Part shown: piece by piece, positions 24,605 to 33,536 of the stretch | Layout: each line of letters begins with the position of its first letter | Numbering within the stretch: position 1 is the first letter of the stretch | Assembly: GCA_035707805.1 (NCBI GenBank) | Contig: DASSTS010000023.1 | Location: 1 to 46,049 of the forward strand | Source: Castellaniella sp035707805 | Lineage (GTDB): Bacteria > Pseudomonadota > Gammaproteobacteria > Burkholderiales > Burkholderiaceae_B | Length of the DNA stretch: 46,049 nt | Direction of reading: 5' to 3' | Position numbers and translations under genes: made by a program | Notes under the pieces: model-generated | Told to the model about the DNA's origin: nothing | Seen by the model: only the letters and a program-made list of their open reading frames with translations | The model's database searches: none

Positions 24605-25212
24605 CACTCGAATTTTTTCTTACTGCACTGGTGATCGTGGCCTCTCCGGGCACAGGGGCGATCTATACCGTGGCAGCCGGACTTTTAGGGGGGCCGCGCG
24701 CGAGCCTTCTGGCCGCCTTTAGCTGCACACTCGGCATCGTTCCACATCTGCTGGCCGCAGTCAGCGGGCTCGCGGCGCTGCTTCACACCAGCGCGGCCGC
24801 CTTCCAGATACTCAAGTCTCTCGGCGTCGCTTATCTGCTCTACATGGCATGGACGATGTTTCGCGATCGCGGCATGTTGAGTCCGAAGGACCCGGAGGAG
24901 GGAAAGAGCGTCCGGCAGGTGATCGTCTCGGCGATTCTGATCAATCTGCTGAACCCCAAGCTCTCCATCTTCTTCTTCGCCTTCCTGCCTCAGTTCGTCA
25001 GCGTGAACGAGGCGGCACCCGTGTACCGAATGACCGAACTGGGCCTGGTCTTCATGGTGATGACGTTCGTGGTCTTTGCCGCCTATGGTGTGTTCGCCGC
25101 TGCGGTACGCCGGCACGTCCTGTCCAGCCCGGCCGTTCAGACCTGGATGGGGAGGGGATTCGCGGCCGCCTTTGCAGGCCTCGCGGCGCAACTGGCCTTC
25201 ACGCAGAGGTGA
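24601..25212 (+). CDS. LysE/RhtB-family amino-acid exporter
   Basis: The product has 203 residues and six hydrophobic segments. Family marks are the early SPGTGAIYTVAAGLLGGPR (a variant of the usual PGP motif) and the mid-protein ILINLLNPKLSIFFFAFLPQ. The ATG at 24601 overlaps the stop of the B3/B4 gene by four bases. RhtB proteins expel amino acids or analogues using the proton gradient. The substrate cannot be told from sequence. The AraC regulator two genes upstream is the likely controller. Confidence 0.93.
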   Translation: MTLEFFLTALVIVASPGTGAIYTVAAGLLGGPRASLLAAFSCTLGIVPHLLAAVSGLAALLHTSAAAFQILKSLGVAYLLYMAWTMFRDRGMLSPKDPEEGKSVRQVIVSAILINLLNPKLSIFFFAFLPQFVSVNEAAPVYRMTELGLVFMVMTFVVFAAYGVFAAAVRRHVLSSPAVQTWMGRGFAAAFAGLAAQLAFTQR

Positions 25213-25341
25213 GGCCGCAATCCGATGCGCACCGGAACTTTTTTGCTTCGCGCGTGTTCCGCGCGCGGGCGGGGCGCCGATACAATAAGCGCAGCATCTC
25301 CTGTCCCGGCCCCGCGCGGCCTGCTAGATCGAGCTCTCCTC

Positions 25342-25977
25342 ATGCTGTCTCAATATGGCGTTCTGAACGTCTGGACCTATGTGGCCGGAACCATCTTCAT
25401 CGTGCTCCTGCCCGGGCCGAATTCGCTGTTCGTGCTGGCGACGGGGGCGGGGCGCGGCGTGCGCGCGGGCTACCAGGCCGCTTTCGGCGTGTTCCTCGGC
25501 GACGCCATCCTGATGACCCTGACGGCGGCGGGGGCCGCCTCGGTGCTGCGGCTGCTGCCCATGCTGTTCATGGCCCTGAAGGCAGCGGGCGCCATCTACC
25601 TCAGCTACCTGGGCATCCGCCTGCTCTTGTCGGCCTGGCGCCCGGCCCCGGAGGCCGCCCGGACGGTCTCCAGCGGCGGCAATCCCTTTCGCAAGGCGTT
25701 GCTGCTCAGCCTGCTGAACCCCAAGGCCATTCTTTTCCTGCTGTCGTTCTTCGTCCAGTTCGTGGACCCGGCGTACCCGCATCCCGCGCTGCCCTTCCTC
25801 ATCCTGGCGGCCATCCTGCAGACTTGCAGCGCGCTCTACCTGTCCCTGCTGATCTTCGGTGGGGCGCGGCTGGCGGCGGCCTTCCGGCGCCGCCAGGGGC
25901 TGGCGCGCGCCGGCAGCGGGCTGGTGGGGGCGCTGTTCCTGTGGTTCGCCGGGCGCATGGCCTCGGGCGCCGGGTGA
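25342..25977 (+). CDS. LysE-family (LeuE-like) amino-acid exporter
   Basis: The chosen ATG at 25342 gives MLSQYGVLNVWTYVAGTIFI, which fits LeuE-type proteins. The frame is open back to 25225, but those residues do not fit the family. The product has 211 residues with the marks VLLPGPNSLFVLATGAGRGV, SYLGIRLLLSAWRP and SLLNPKAILFLLSFFVQF. It is a second RhtB-family exporter, 129 bases after the first, with higher GC and codon use like the core genes. It is probably an older resident gene rather than part of the AraC-B3/B4 unit. LeuE exports leucine and related neutral amino acids in E. coli. Confidence 0.9.
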   Translation: MLSQYGVLNVWTYVAGTIFIVLLPGPNSLFVLATGAGRGVRAGYQAAFGVFLGDAILMTLTAAGAASVLRLLPMLFMALKAAGAIYLSYLGIRLLLSAWRPAPEAARTVSSGGNPFRKALLLSLLNPKAILFLLSFFVQFVDPAYPHPALPFLILAAILQTCSALYLSLLIFGGARLAAAFRRRQGLARAGSGLVGALFLWFAGRMASGAG

Positions 25978-26147
25978 CGGATCTCATCACGTTGCGTTAA
26001 TATCCGGTATTCATCAACCGTGATGAACCGGCCCGGGCCGCCGTACACGACCGTATGGCGGGCCTCATGTTCGTGCAGTTCAGGCTGAACCCGCCCGCCT
26101 AGGGGTTTTTCCCCTTTAGGCCGCCTTCCGCATCCTGAGTAGAATTT

Positions 26148-26180
26148 TTCGAATCCCGGCTGTTTCACGAATGATTCGAA
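26148..26180. promoter_or_regulatory. Operator-like inverted repeat upstream of the BMP transporter operon
   Basis: ttcgaatc (26148-26155) and gattcgaa (26173-26180) are perfect inverted arms separated by 17 bases, ending 12 bases before the ATPase start. A -10-like tagaat lies at 26140-26145, so a protein bound here would block transcription or early elongation. The regulator is unknown. Confidence 0.4.
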
Positions 26181-26192
26181 CAGGACGCCTGC

Positions 26193-27749
26193 ATGCCGCC
26201 GCGACTGGCACTACGCCAAATCACCAAGAGCTATCCGGCCGTCCGCGCCAACGACGCGGTCGACCTCACGGTCGAACCGGGGCAGATTCACGCGGTCCTG
26301 GGGGAAAACGGGGCGGGCAAGTCCACCCTGATGAAAATCATCTACGGCGTCGTCCGTCCGGACGCCGGCACCGTCGAATGGGACGGGCAGGCCGTCCAGA
26401 TCGCCAGTCCGGCCGCCGCGCGGGCCCTGGGCCTGGGCATGGTGTTCCAGCATTTCTCGCTGTTCGACACGCTGACGGTGGCCGAGAACATCGCCCTCGG
26501 CCTGCCCGCGGACACCGACCTTCGCGTCCTGTCCGAGCGCATCACCCGCACGGCCGCCCAATACGGGCTCGACGTCGAGCCGAACCGCCACGTCCACACC
26601 CTGTCGGTGGGTGAGCGCCAGCGCGTCGAGATCGTGCGGGCGCTGCTGGGCCAGCCCCGCCTGTTGATCCTGGACGAGCCGACCTCGGTGCTCACGCCCC
26701 AGGCGGTGTCGCGTCTGTTCGACGTCCTGCGCCAGCTGGCGGCCGAGGGCTGCAGCATCCTCTACATCAGCCACAAGCTCGACGAGATCCGCAGCCTCTG
26801 CCATTGCTGCACGGTCATGCGCGCCGGCCGCGTCACCGGGGTCTGCGATCCCCGCGAGGAAACCGAGGCCAGCCTGTCGCGCCTGATGATCGGCGCCGAC
26901 CTGCCGGTGCAGCGCCGCGAGGCGCGTCCCGCGGGGCCGGTGCTGCTGCAGGTCCGCGGGCTCGACCTGCCGCGCGCCCATCCCTTCGCCACGCCCTTGT
27001 CGCAGGTCTCCTTCGACCTGCATGCCGGAGAAATCCTCGGCGTCGCGGGCGTGTCGGGCAACGGCCAGCAGGAACTGATGGGCGTGCTGTCGGGAGAAGA
27101 CCGCCGTGCGGGGGGCGACACCCTGCGGCTGGACGGCGCGCCGATCGGCGCGCGCCCGGCGGCCTGGCGGCGCGCCCGGGGGCTGGCCTTCGTGCCCGAA
27201 GAGCGCCTCGGACGCGGCGCCGTGCCCGATCTCAGCCTGGCGCGCAATCTGCTGCTGTCGCACCAGGGGCCGGACACGATTCGCCACGGATGGATCCGGA
27301 ACGGCGCGGTGCGGCGCATTACCGCCGACATCATCCAGCGCTTTCGCGTCAAGGCCGCGGGCCCGCACGCGCTGGCTTCCAGCCTGTCGGGCGGCAACCT
27401 GCAGAAATTCATCGTCGGCCGCGAGGTCGTGCGCCGGCCGCGGCTGCTGATCATCGCGCAGCCCACCTGGGGGGTCGACGTCGGCGCCGCCGCGCAGATC
27501 CGCGGCGAGCTCCTGGCCCTGCGCGACGCCGGCGGCGCCATCCTGCTGGTGTCCGAAGAGCTCGACGAACTGATGGAGCTCTCCGACCGCCTGGTGGTCA
27601 TGGCCAAGGGCCGCCTGTCGCCGCCGATCGCGCGGGAAGACGCCAGCCGCGAGCAGATCGGCCAGTGGATGAGCGGGCTGTGGCCCGGTGCCCAGCCGCC
27701 GTCGCCCGGGGCGGCCGGGCCGGCCATGCAGGAGGCCCTGCATGCTTGA
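26193..27749 (+). CDS. ABC importer ATPase with two nucleotide-binding domains (BMP/nucleoside type)
   Basis: The product has 518 residues in two tandem ABC domains. The first has a full Walker A (LGENGAGKSTLMKI), the signature LSVGERQRVEIVRALL and Walker B LLILDEPTSVLT. The second has the degenerate loop GVSGNGQQELMGVLSG, LSGGNLQKFIVGREVV and LLIIAQPTWGVDVG, the usual asymmetry of sugar/nucleoside-type ATPases such as YufO/NupA. The gene order ATPase, permease, permease, binding protein marks a BMP-family importer. The ribosome binding site is agga. It overlaps the first permease by eight bases. Confidence 0.93.
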   Translation: MPPRLALRQITKSYPAVRANDAVDLTVEPGQIHAVLGENGAGKSTLMKIIYGVVRPDAGTVEWDGQAVQIASPAAARALGLGMVFQHFSLFDTLTVAENIALGLPADTDLRVLSERITRTAAQYGLDVEPNRHVHTLSVGERQRVEIVRALLGQPRLLILDEPTSVLTPQAVSRLFDVLRQLAAEGCSILYISHKLDEIRSLCHCCTVMRAGRVTGVCDPREETEASLSRLMIGADLPVQRREARPAGPVLLQVRGLDLPRAHPFATPLSQVSFDLHAGEILGVAGVSGNGQQELMGVLSGEDRRAGGDTLRLDGAPIGARPAAWRRARGLAFVPEERLGRGAVPDLSLARNLLLSHQGPDTIRHGWIRNGAVRRITADIIQRFRVKAAGPHALASSLSGGNLQKFIVGREVVRRPRLLIIAQPTWGVDVGAAAQIRGELLALRDAGGAILLVSEELDELMELSDRLVVMAKGRLSPPIAREDASREQIGQWMSGLWPGAQPPSPGAAGPAMQEALHA

Positions 27750-28806
27750 GCTCGTCGCCCGCGCCGAACCCTCGCGCCGCATGGCCTGGATCTCCCCGCT
27801 GCTGGCCCTGGCGCTGACCGCGCTGTGTGGGGTCTTCATGTTCCTGGCCGTCGGCAAATCGCCGCTGCAGGGCCTGTCCGTCTTTTTCATCGAACCGCTC
27901 AGCAGCCTGCGCGGCTGGTCGGAGATCGGCGTCAAGGTCGCGCCCCTGCTGCTGTGCGCGGTGGGGCTGGCGCTGTGCTTTCGCGCCAATATCTTCAACA
28001 TCGGGGCCGAGGGCCAGCTGGTGCTGGGCGCGGTGGCCTCGGGCGCCTTCATCCTGCACTTCGACGACGGCTCGGGCACGGGCGGCGGCGCCTTCATGAT
28101 CACCCTGGCCCTGCTCGCCGGCGCCCTGGGCGGCGCCTTCTGGGCGGCGATCGTCGCCTGGCTGCGGGACCGCTACCATGCCAACGAGATCCTGGTGTCG
28201 CTCATGCTGGTGTACGTGGCGCAGCTGCTGCTCAGCTATCTCGTGCACGGCGTGATGCGCGATCCGGACGGCTTCGGCTTTCCCCAGTCGCGGCTCTTCG
28301 ACTCCGGCTTCCTGCTGCCCGCCTGGCCCGGCACCCGGCTGCACCTGGGCATCGTGCTGGCGATCGGCGCCGCGCTGCTGGCGTGGCTGCTGCTGTCGCG
28401 CCTGTTCGCCGGCTACCGCCTGACGGTCGGCGGCCTGGCACCGCTGGCCGCCCGGTACGCCGGTTTTTCCTCGCGGCGGGCGCTGTGGGGCTGCATGCTG
28501 GGTTCCGGCGCCCTGGCCGGGGTGGCGGGGGCCTGCGAGATCATGGGCCCGATCGGCCAGGTGACGCCGTCCGTGTCTCCCGGCTACGGATTCGCCGCCA
28601 TCATCGTGGCCTTCGTCGGACGACTGCACCCCATCGGCGTGGTCTTCGCCAGCTTCATCATGGCGCTGTTCTACATCGGCGGCGAATTGTCCCAGACCCG
28701 CCTGGGCATGCCCAACGCGATCACCGGCATCTTCCAGGGCATCCTGCTGTTTTCCCTGCTGGCCTGCGACGTGCTGATCCATCAACGACTGCGCTGGAGA
28801 TCCTGA
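27742..28806 (+). CDS. ABC importer permease 1 (nucleoside/BMP type)
   Basis: The ATG at 27742 follows ggagg inside the end of the ATPase gene. The product has 354 residues with about ten hydrophobic segments. Family marks include GLALCFRANIFNIGAEGQLV and GFSSRRALWGCMLGSGALAG, then PGYGFAAIIVAFVGRLHPIG, as in BPD-transp-2 (RbsC/YufP-like) permeases. It forms half of the membrane channel with the next gene. Confidence 0.92.
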   Translation: MLELVARAEPSRRMAWISPLLALALTALCGVFMFLAVGKSPLQGLSVFFIEPLSSLRGWSEIGVKVAPLLLCAVGLALCFRANIFNIGAEGQLVLGAVASGAFILHFDDGSGTGGGAFMITLALLAGALGGAFWAAIVAWLRDRYHANEILVSLMLVYVAQLLLSYLVHGVMRDPDGFGFPQSRLFDSGFLLPAWPGTRLHLGIVLAIGAALLAWLLLSRLFAGYRLTVGGLAPLAARYAGFSSRRALWGCMLGSGALAGVAGACEIMGPIGQVTPSVSPGYGFAAIIVAFVGRLHPIGVVFASFIMALFYIGGELSQTRLGMPNAITGIFQGILLFSLLACDVLIHQRLRWRS

Positions 28807-28808
28807 AC

Positions 28809-29726
28809 ATGGACGCCCTGGCTCCCCTGATTGCGGCCGCCATGAACGCCGGCACCCCGCTGATGCTGGCGGCGCTCGGCCTGCTGGTCAACGAGAAATC
28901 CGGCGTCATCAACCTCGGCTCGGAAGGCATGATGCTGGTGGCCGCGGCGCTGGGCTTCGCCATCACCGTCCAGACCGGCAGCACGACCCTGGGCTTCCTG
29001 TGCGGCGCGCTGGCCGGCGCCCTGATGGCGGGCCTGTTCGCCTGGCTGGTGGTGTGGCTGGGCGCCAACCAGGTCGCCTGCGGCCTGGCCCTGTCTCTGT
29101 TCGGTGTGGGCGTGTCGGCCTCGATCGGGCTGCCATACGTCGGCGCCACGATCCAGGCCACGACCTGGTCGGTGCCGCTGCTGGGCGACATTCCCTTCAT
29201 CGGCCCGGCGCTGTTCCAGCACCATCCCATGGTGTACGGCGCGCTGGCCCTGTCCATCCTGCTCAGCGTCTTCCTCTACCGCACCCGCGCCGGCCTGGTG
29301 CTGCGCGCCGTCGGCGAATCCCCGGAATCCGCCCATTCGCTGGGCTATCCGGTGCGCCGGATCCGCCTGGCGGCCCTGCTGTTCGGCGGCGCCTGCTGCG
29401 GGCTGGCCGGGGCGTTCATGTCGCTGGTGTACACGCCGATGTGGGTCGAGAACATGGTGGCCGGCCGCGGCTGGATCGCGCTGGCCCTGACGCCGTTCGC
29501 GACCTGGCGGCCGCTGCGGGTGCTGGTGGGCGCCTACCTGTTCGGCGGCATCACGATCCTGACCTTCCACATGCAGGCGCTGGGCGTGCCGATCGCCTCG
29601 CAGCTGCTGTCCATGCTGCCCTACCTGGCCACGATCCTGGTGCTGGTTCTCATTTCGCGCAATGTCGACTGGATCCGCATCAACATGCCGGCCTCGCTGG
29701 GCCGGGCCTTCAATCCCAACCATTGA
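28809..29726 (+). CDS. ABC importer permease 2 (nucleoside/BMP type)
   Basis: The product has 305 residues and starts two bases after the first permease stop. It carries the YufQ-like start PLMLAALGLLVNEKSGVINL, then GSEGMMLVAAALGF, the middle motif GLVLRAVGESPESAHSLGYP and GRGWIALALTPFATWRPLRV. It is the second channel subunit of the importer. No separate promoter is visible. Confidence 0.92.
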   Translation: MDALAPLIAAAMNAGTPLMLAALGLLVNEKSGVINLGSEGMMLVAAALGFAITVQTGSTTLGFLCGALAGALMAGLFAWLVVWLGANQVACGLALSLFGVGVSASIGLPYVGATIQATTWSVPLLGDIPFIGPALFQHHPMVYGALALSILLSVFLYRTRAGLVLRAVGESPESAHSLGYPVRRIRLAALLFGGACCGLAGAFMSLVYTPMWVENMVAGRGWIALALTPFATWRPLRVLVGAYLFGGITILTFHMQALGVPIASQLLSMLPYLATILVLVLISRNVDWIRINMPASLGRAFNPNH

Positions 29727-29780
29727 CGGCAGGGATGCCCTTGCCCGTTTTCGCTGACTGACCTTGGAGAAATCCCCGCC

Positions 29781-30866
29781 ATGAAAACTCATCTGATCCG
29801 CAAGACGCTGGGCGCCGCCACGGCGGCCGCCTGCCTGTGGGCGGCCGGCCCGGCCCAGGCCCAGGAGCCCCTGAAGATCGGCTTCGTCTACGTGAGCCCC
29901 GTCGGCGAGGCCGGCTGGTCGTGGCAGCAGGACCTGGGCCGCAAATACATGGAAAAGCAGCTGGGCGACAAGATCAAGACGCAATACGTCGAAGACGTCC
30001 CCGAGGGCGCCGACGCCGAGCGCGTGATCCGCGACCTGGCCCAGCAAGGCAACAAGCTGATCTTCACGACGTCCTTCGGCTTCATGAACCCGACCATCAA
30101 GGTCGCGCGCCAGTTCCCGGACGTGAAGTTCGTGCACTCCACCGGCTACAAGACCGCCCCCAACGTGGCCACGACCAACGCCCGCTTCTACCAGGCGCGA
30201 TACGTGGCCGGCGTGCTGGCGGGCCACAAGACCCAGACCGGCATCGTCGGCTACGTCGGGGCCTATCCGATCCCCGAGGTCCTGCAAGGCATCAACGCGT
30301 TCACGCGGGGCCTGCGCAGCGTCAAGCCCGATGCCACCGTGCGCGTGATCATGGTGAACAGCTGGTTCGACCCGGGCAAGGAACGCGACGCGGCCCTAGC
30401 GCTGCTGGACCAGGGGGCGGACATCGTCACGCACCACACCGATTCCACCGCGACCGTGCAGGCCGCCGAGGAACGCGGCAAGTGGGCCGTCGCCTACCAT
30501 TCCGACATGCTGAAATTCGGCCCGCATGCGCAGTTGGCCGCCGTCACGCACCACTGGGGCCCGTATTTCACCCGTGAGGCCAAGGCGGTGCTGGACGGCA
30601 CCTGGAAGCCCGATCAGGTCTGGGGCGGCTTCAAGGAGCACATGGTGGACGTCGAGGGCTTCGGTCCCGCCGTCGACGACGCCCTGAAGGCCGAGGTCAA
30701 GGCCAAGGAAGACGCGATCGCCAACGGCACGCTGAACGTCTTTGCCGCGCCGATCAAGACCAACGAAGGCAAGGTCGTGCTAGCCGAAGGCGCGCTGGAC
30801 GACAAGGGCCTGAACGCCATGGACTACTACGTCGAAGGCGTGGTCGGCAAGCTGACGAAGAACTAG
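29781..30866 (+). CDS. BMP-family periplasmic substrate-binding protein
   Basis: The product has 361 residues. The signal peptide ends at AQAQEP near residue 28. The BMP/PnrA pattern follows: LKIGFVYVSPVGEAGWSWQQ, IRDLAQQGNKLIFTTSFGFM, ARYVAGVLAGHKTQTGIVGY and NSWFDPGKERDAALALLDQG. Family members bind purine nucleosides, although some proteobacterial versions have other ligands. A good ribosome binding site (ttggagaa) precedes the ATG. Its stop shares bases with the stop of the convergent thioesterase gene (ctag). Confidence 0.93.
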   Translation: MKTHLIRKTLGAATAAACLWAAGPAQAQEPLKIGFVYVSPVGEAGWSWQQDLGRKYMEKQLGDKIKTQYVEDVPEGADAERVIRDLAQQGNKLIFTTSFGFMNPTIKVARQFPDVKFVHSTGYKTAPNVATTNARFYQARYVAGVLAGHKTQTGIVGYVGAYPIPEVLQGINAFTRGLRSVKPDATVRVIMVNSWFDPGKERDAALALLDQGADIVTHHTDSTATVQAAEERGKWAVAYHSDMLKFGPHAQLAAVTHHWGPYFTREAKAVLDGTWKPDQVWGGFKEHMVDVEGFGPAVDDALKAEVKAKEDAIANGTLNVFAAPIKTNEGKVVLAEGALDDKGLNAMDYYVEGVVGKLTKN

Positions 30867-31315
30867 GCCGTCTTGCGGGGGACCGACCAGGTGCTGATGA
30901 CCTGGGCGACCGGTTCCCCGCCGCCTTCGGGCAGCAGCGACACCTCGCCGGCCGTCATGCGGCCGGTTTTCAATATCCGGGCCTCGGCGATGATGCCGCC
31001 GGCCGGCGCCCCCCGCAGGAAATGGATCGTCAGGCTGGCCGTGACGGCTTCGGGCACGCCGGTGGCGCTGACCACGGCGGCGTATAGCGCCAGGTCGGCC
31101 AGGCCCATCAGCATGGGCCCCGCCACGATGCCCCCCAGCCGCTGGTTCGACGGATTGGGCGGCAGCCTGAGCGTCGCCCGGCCGTGGGCGATCTCCCGCA
31201 CCTCGATGCCCAGCACCGCCGCGAAGGGGTGCAGGCGGGCGAGCAGATCCTGGAATTCCCGGACCGAGATCAGGGCGTCAGGCGCCGCGTCGGGCGGGGC
31301 GGAAAGTTTGGACAT
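30863..31315 (-). CDS. Hotdog-fold thioesterase (PaaI-like)
   Basis: The product has 150 residues with the PaaI-type hotdog pattern: GIEVREIAHGRATLRLPPNP, then SNQRLGGIVAGPMLMGLADL and AVTASLTIHFLRGAPAGG. The start at 31315 (MSKLSAPPD) was chosen for length. An ATG at 31342 is also possible, and neither has a strong ribosome binding site. Such enzymes hydrolyse acyl-CoA thioesters. The substrate is unknown. It lies divergently from the copper-chaperone gene. Confidence 0.85.
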   Translation of the reverse strand: MSKLSAPPDAAPDALISVREFQDLLARLHPFAAVLGIEVREIAHGRATLRLPPNPSNQRLGGIVAGPMLMGLADLALYAAVVSATGVPEAVTASLTIHFLRGAPAGGIIAEARILKTGRMTAGEVSLLPEGGGEPVAQVISTWSVPRKTA

Positions 31316-31412
31316 GGCGCAAAGGGCGGGGAAAAAGCCCATAGTACACTGGCCTGCGAAACCACCGCGGAGCCGTCGTGGCAGGCCGCGGACCAGACAG
31401 AAGGCACAGGCA

Positions 31413-31943
31413 ATGAATCGCTTCTTCACGCATCTTGGGGGTCTTTCCATCGGGCTGGTGTTCGCGGCTTCGGCGGGCGCGCATGGCGCCGCCGCCCACG
31501 GCACGCCCTCGGGCCCCGTGTCTGCCGACGTGACGGCCTCGGACTGCTGGATCCGGCAGATTCCCGCGCCGGCGCCCTCCGGCGGCTTCCTGGTCTTTCA
31601 CAATGCCGGGGGCCAGGCGGCCGCGCTGACGGCGGCCAGTTCCCCGGACTACGGCGATGTCATGATGCACCGGACCACCGAGGAAAACGGCATGAGCCGC
31701 ATGTCCATGGTGGATCAGGTGACCGTGCCCGCGGGTGGCGACCTGGCGTTCAAGCCGGGCAGCTACCACCTGATGCTGGAAAAGCCGCGCGACGGCCTGA
31801 AGATCGGCGACCACGTCCGGGTGGATTTTGCCCTGGGCAACGGCCAACGGGTCCAGGCCAGCTGCGAGATCAAGTCTCCTAAGGCCATGCCGGCGGGGAT
31901 GTCCGGGATGTCGGGCCACGGCGGCCATTCCATGAAGCATTGA
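31413..31943 (+). CDS. Periplasmic copper chaperone (PCuAC family)
   Basis: The ATG at 31413 gives a signal peptide (MNRFFTHLGGLSIGLVFAAS, then AGAHG). The product has 176 residues. The PCuAC copper site is visible: MMHRTTEENGMSRM supplies the first His and Met, and SYHLMLEKP the second His-x-Met. The tail is rich in Met, His and Gly (MSGMSGHGGHSMKH), which can bind more copper. These proteins carry Cu(I) in the periplasm, often to the CuA site of cytochrome oxidase. No oxidase gene is nearby. Confidence 0.92.
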   Translation: MNRFFTHLGGLSIGLVFAASAGAHGAAAHGTPSGPVSADVTASDCWIRQIPAPAPSGGFLVFHNAGGQAAALTAASSPDYGDVMMHRTTEENGMSRMSMVDQVTVPAGGDLAFKPGSYHLMLEKPRDGLKIGDHVRVDFALGNGQRVQASCEIKSPKAMPAGMSGMSGHGGHSMKH

Positions 31944-31982
31944 CCGCCGTCGGCCGCGAGGCGCGCCGCAGCCGCGCGTGCC

Positions 31983-32813
31983 TCAGGCCGCCGCGCCGTC
32001 CGTGCGGGCGGCGAACTCCAGCACCGCGCGGTTGAACGCCCGGGGGTTGGCCAGGTTCATGCCGTGAGCTGCCAGGGCGATGCGGGTCCGTTGCGCGCCC
32101 GGCACCAGCTGCTGCAGCCGGTCCTGGCGCGTGCCGTATTTCGCGGGGCTGTTCGAGCCCCCGACCAGCAGCAGGGGGCAGGCCAGGGCGGCCGCCTCGG
32201 CCCGGCGGACCGGCGTGTTGGCCTCCTGGATCTGCGACAGCAGCGTGGCCGCGTTGTCCCGGACCATCTCCTTGAACCAGCCCACCATCTTGCGCCAGGT
32301 GTCCTGGCCGTTGACCGTGTCGATGAAGCTTTCCAGCGCGCCGTCGACGTCTCCCGCCCGCAGCTGATCGACCGCGCCCGCATAGAACGGGGGCGTCTCG
32401 GGTTCGTCGTCGAAACGAAAGCCCGGATCGGCCAGGATCAGCGACCGGCACAGGTCCGGCGCCTGCGCGGCAAAGGCCATGGCCACCTGCGCGCCGCGTG
32501 AATGGCCGACGACGTGCAGCGGCCTGCCCGCATGCACGGCGCGCGCCAGGTGAACCAGGTCTTGGGCGTGGCCCTGGACCCGGTAGGCGGCCTGGGGATG
32601 GTTGCCGGCATCCGGCCAGCAGCCCCGCAGGCTGGCTGCGATCACCTGATGGCTGTCCGCCAGGGCGGGCAGCTGCCAGCGCCAGTACCGGTAGTCGCAC
32701 AGCGATCCATGGATCAGCAGCACGGGGGTGCCGGCGCCTTCCAGGACGTAGTTCAGGCGCCCGCCATCGGGCAGCGCCAGCACGCGGCGCGGCGGTTCGG
32801 CGGCCTGCGGCAT
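31983..32813 (-). CDS. Alpha/beta-fold hydrolase
   Basis: The product has 276 residues. The start ATG overlaps the cpoB stop (TAATG), so translation is probably coupled. The fold marks are the oxyanion motif VLLIHGSLCDYRYWRW, the nucleophile elbow VVGHSRGAQVAMAFAA (Ser in GHSRG), an acidic residue after LLLVGG and a late catalytic His in ALAAHGMNLANP. There is no signal peptide, so it should be cytoplasmic. The substrate is unknown. Its coupling to the Tol-Pal operon is unusual, since in many relatives queC follows cpoB. Confidence 0.88.
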   Translation of the reverse strand: MPQAAEPPRRVLALPDGGRLNYVLEGAGTPVLLIHGSLCDYRYWRWQLPALADSHQVIAASLRGCWPDAGNHPQAAYRVQGHAQDLVHLARAVHAGRPLHVVGHSRGAQVAMAFAAQAPDLCRSLILADPGFRFDDEPETPPFYAGAVDQLRAGDVDGALESFIDTVNGQDTWRKMVGWFKEMVRDNAATLLSQIQEANTPVRRAEAAALACPLLLVGGSNSPAKYGTRQDRLQQLVPGAQRTRIALAAHGMNLANPRAFNRAVLEFAARTDGAAA

Positions 32814-33502
32814 TACAGGAGCTTCAGACGGCTCTTGGCGGTCTCGGCGGCGCTGCTCTTGGGGTAGTCCTTGATGATGCGCTGCAGGCTGGCCTTGGCG
32901 CCCTTCATGTCGTTCAGTTCGATCTGGTCGGCGGCCACGACCAGCAGCGCGTCCGGTGCGCGGGCGTCGTCGGGATGGTCCTTCACCAGGTCCTGCATGG
33001 TCTGGATCGAATTCTTGAAGTCCTTGGAAGCGTACTGGCTGCTGCCCAGGTAGAACTGCGCGTCCGTGGCGAGTTCGCTGTCGGGATAGGACTGGACGAA
33101 GGTCGCAAAGCCGCTGGCGGCCTCTTTGTACTTGCCATTGCGGTACTGGTCCGCTGCGGCCTGGTAGGCCGCCTGCTGCTGCGGATCGCCGCCCTGCGTC
33201 GCCGTTTGCGGCGCGTTGGCGGGACCGTTTGCCGCGCCGCTGTTGCTGCGGGCGGTCTGGTTCAGTTCCTCGACGCGTCCGCGCAGGGTGGCGATCTCCT
33301 GGTGCAGCATGTCCATCTGGTCCGCCAGTTGCAGCCGGGCCTGCTGGTTCTGTTCCCGCATCTGCTGGATCTGCGTGCGCAGTTCCAGGATGGCGCGGCG
33401 GGCTTCGTCGTCGGTGAAGGCGTGTGCCGCGGGAGCGGCCAGCATCAGGGCGATCAGCGCGGTCGCTGACAGCGTATTCAGGCGATGGGTCGGTGCGTGC
33501 AT
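32813..33502 (-). CDS. cpoB: Cell division coordinator CpoB (YbgF)
   Basis: The product has 229 residues: a signal peptide ending AAPAAHAFTD, a trimerising coiled coil (about residues 35-85), a Gln/Asn/Ala-rich linker and C-terminal TPR repeats (AYQAAADQYRNGKYKEAASG and FYLGSSQYASKDFKNSI). CpoB binds TolA and coordinates outer-membrane constriction with peptidoglycan synthesis at division. It follows pal after a terminator-like hairpin, so its expression may be lower than pal or partly independent. Confidence 0.93.
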   Translation of the reverse strand: MHAPTHRLNTLSATALIALMLAAPAAHAFTDDEARRAILELRTQIQQMREQNQQARLQLADQMDMLHQEIATLRGRVEELNQTARSNSGAANGPANAPQTATQGGDPQQQAAYQAAADQYRNGKYKEAASGFATFVQSYPDSELATDAQFYLGSSQYASKDFKNSIQTMQDLVKDHPDDARAPDALLVVAADQIELNDMKGAKASLQRIIKDYPKSSAAETAKSRLKLL

Positions 33503-33536
33503 GGGTGGTTCCTTCCGTCCAAAAAGTCCGGCGTCG

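Noticed and set aside
27010..27110. Degenerate Walker A in the second ABC domain of the BMP-type ATPase
   Set aside because: This asymmetry is normal for tandem ABC ATPases of the sugar/nucleoside group, unlike the complete motif loss in VexC.
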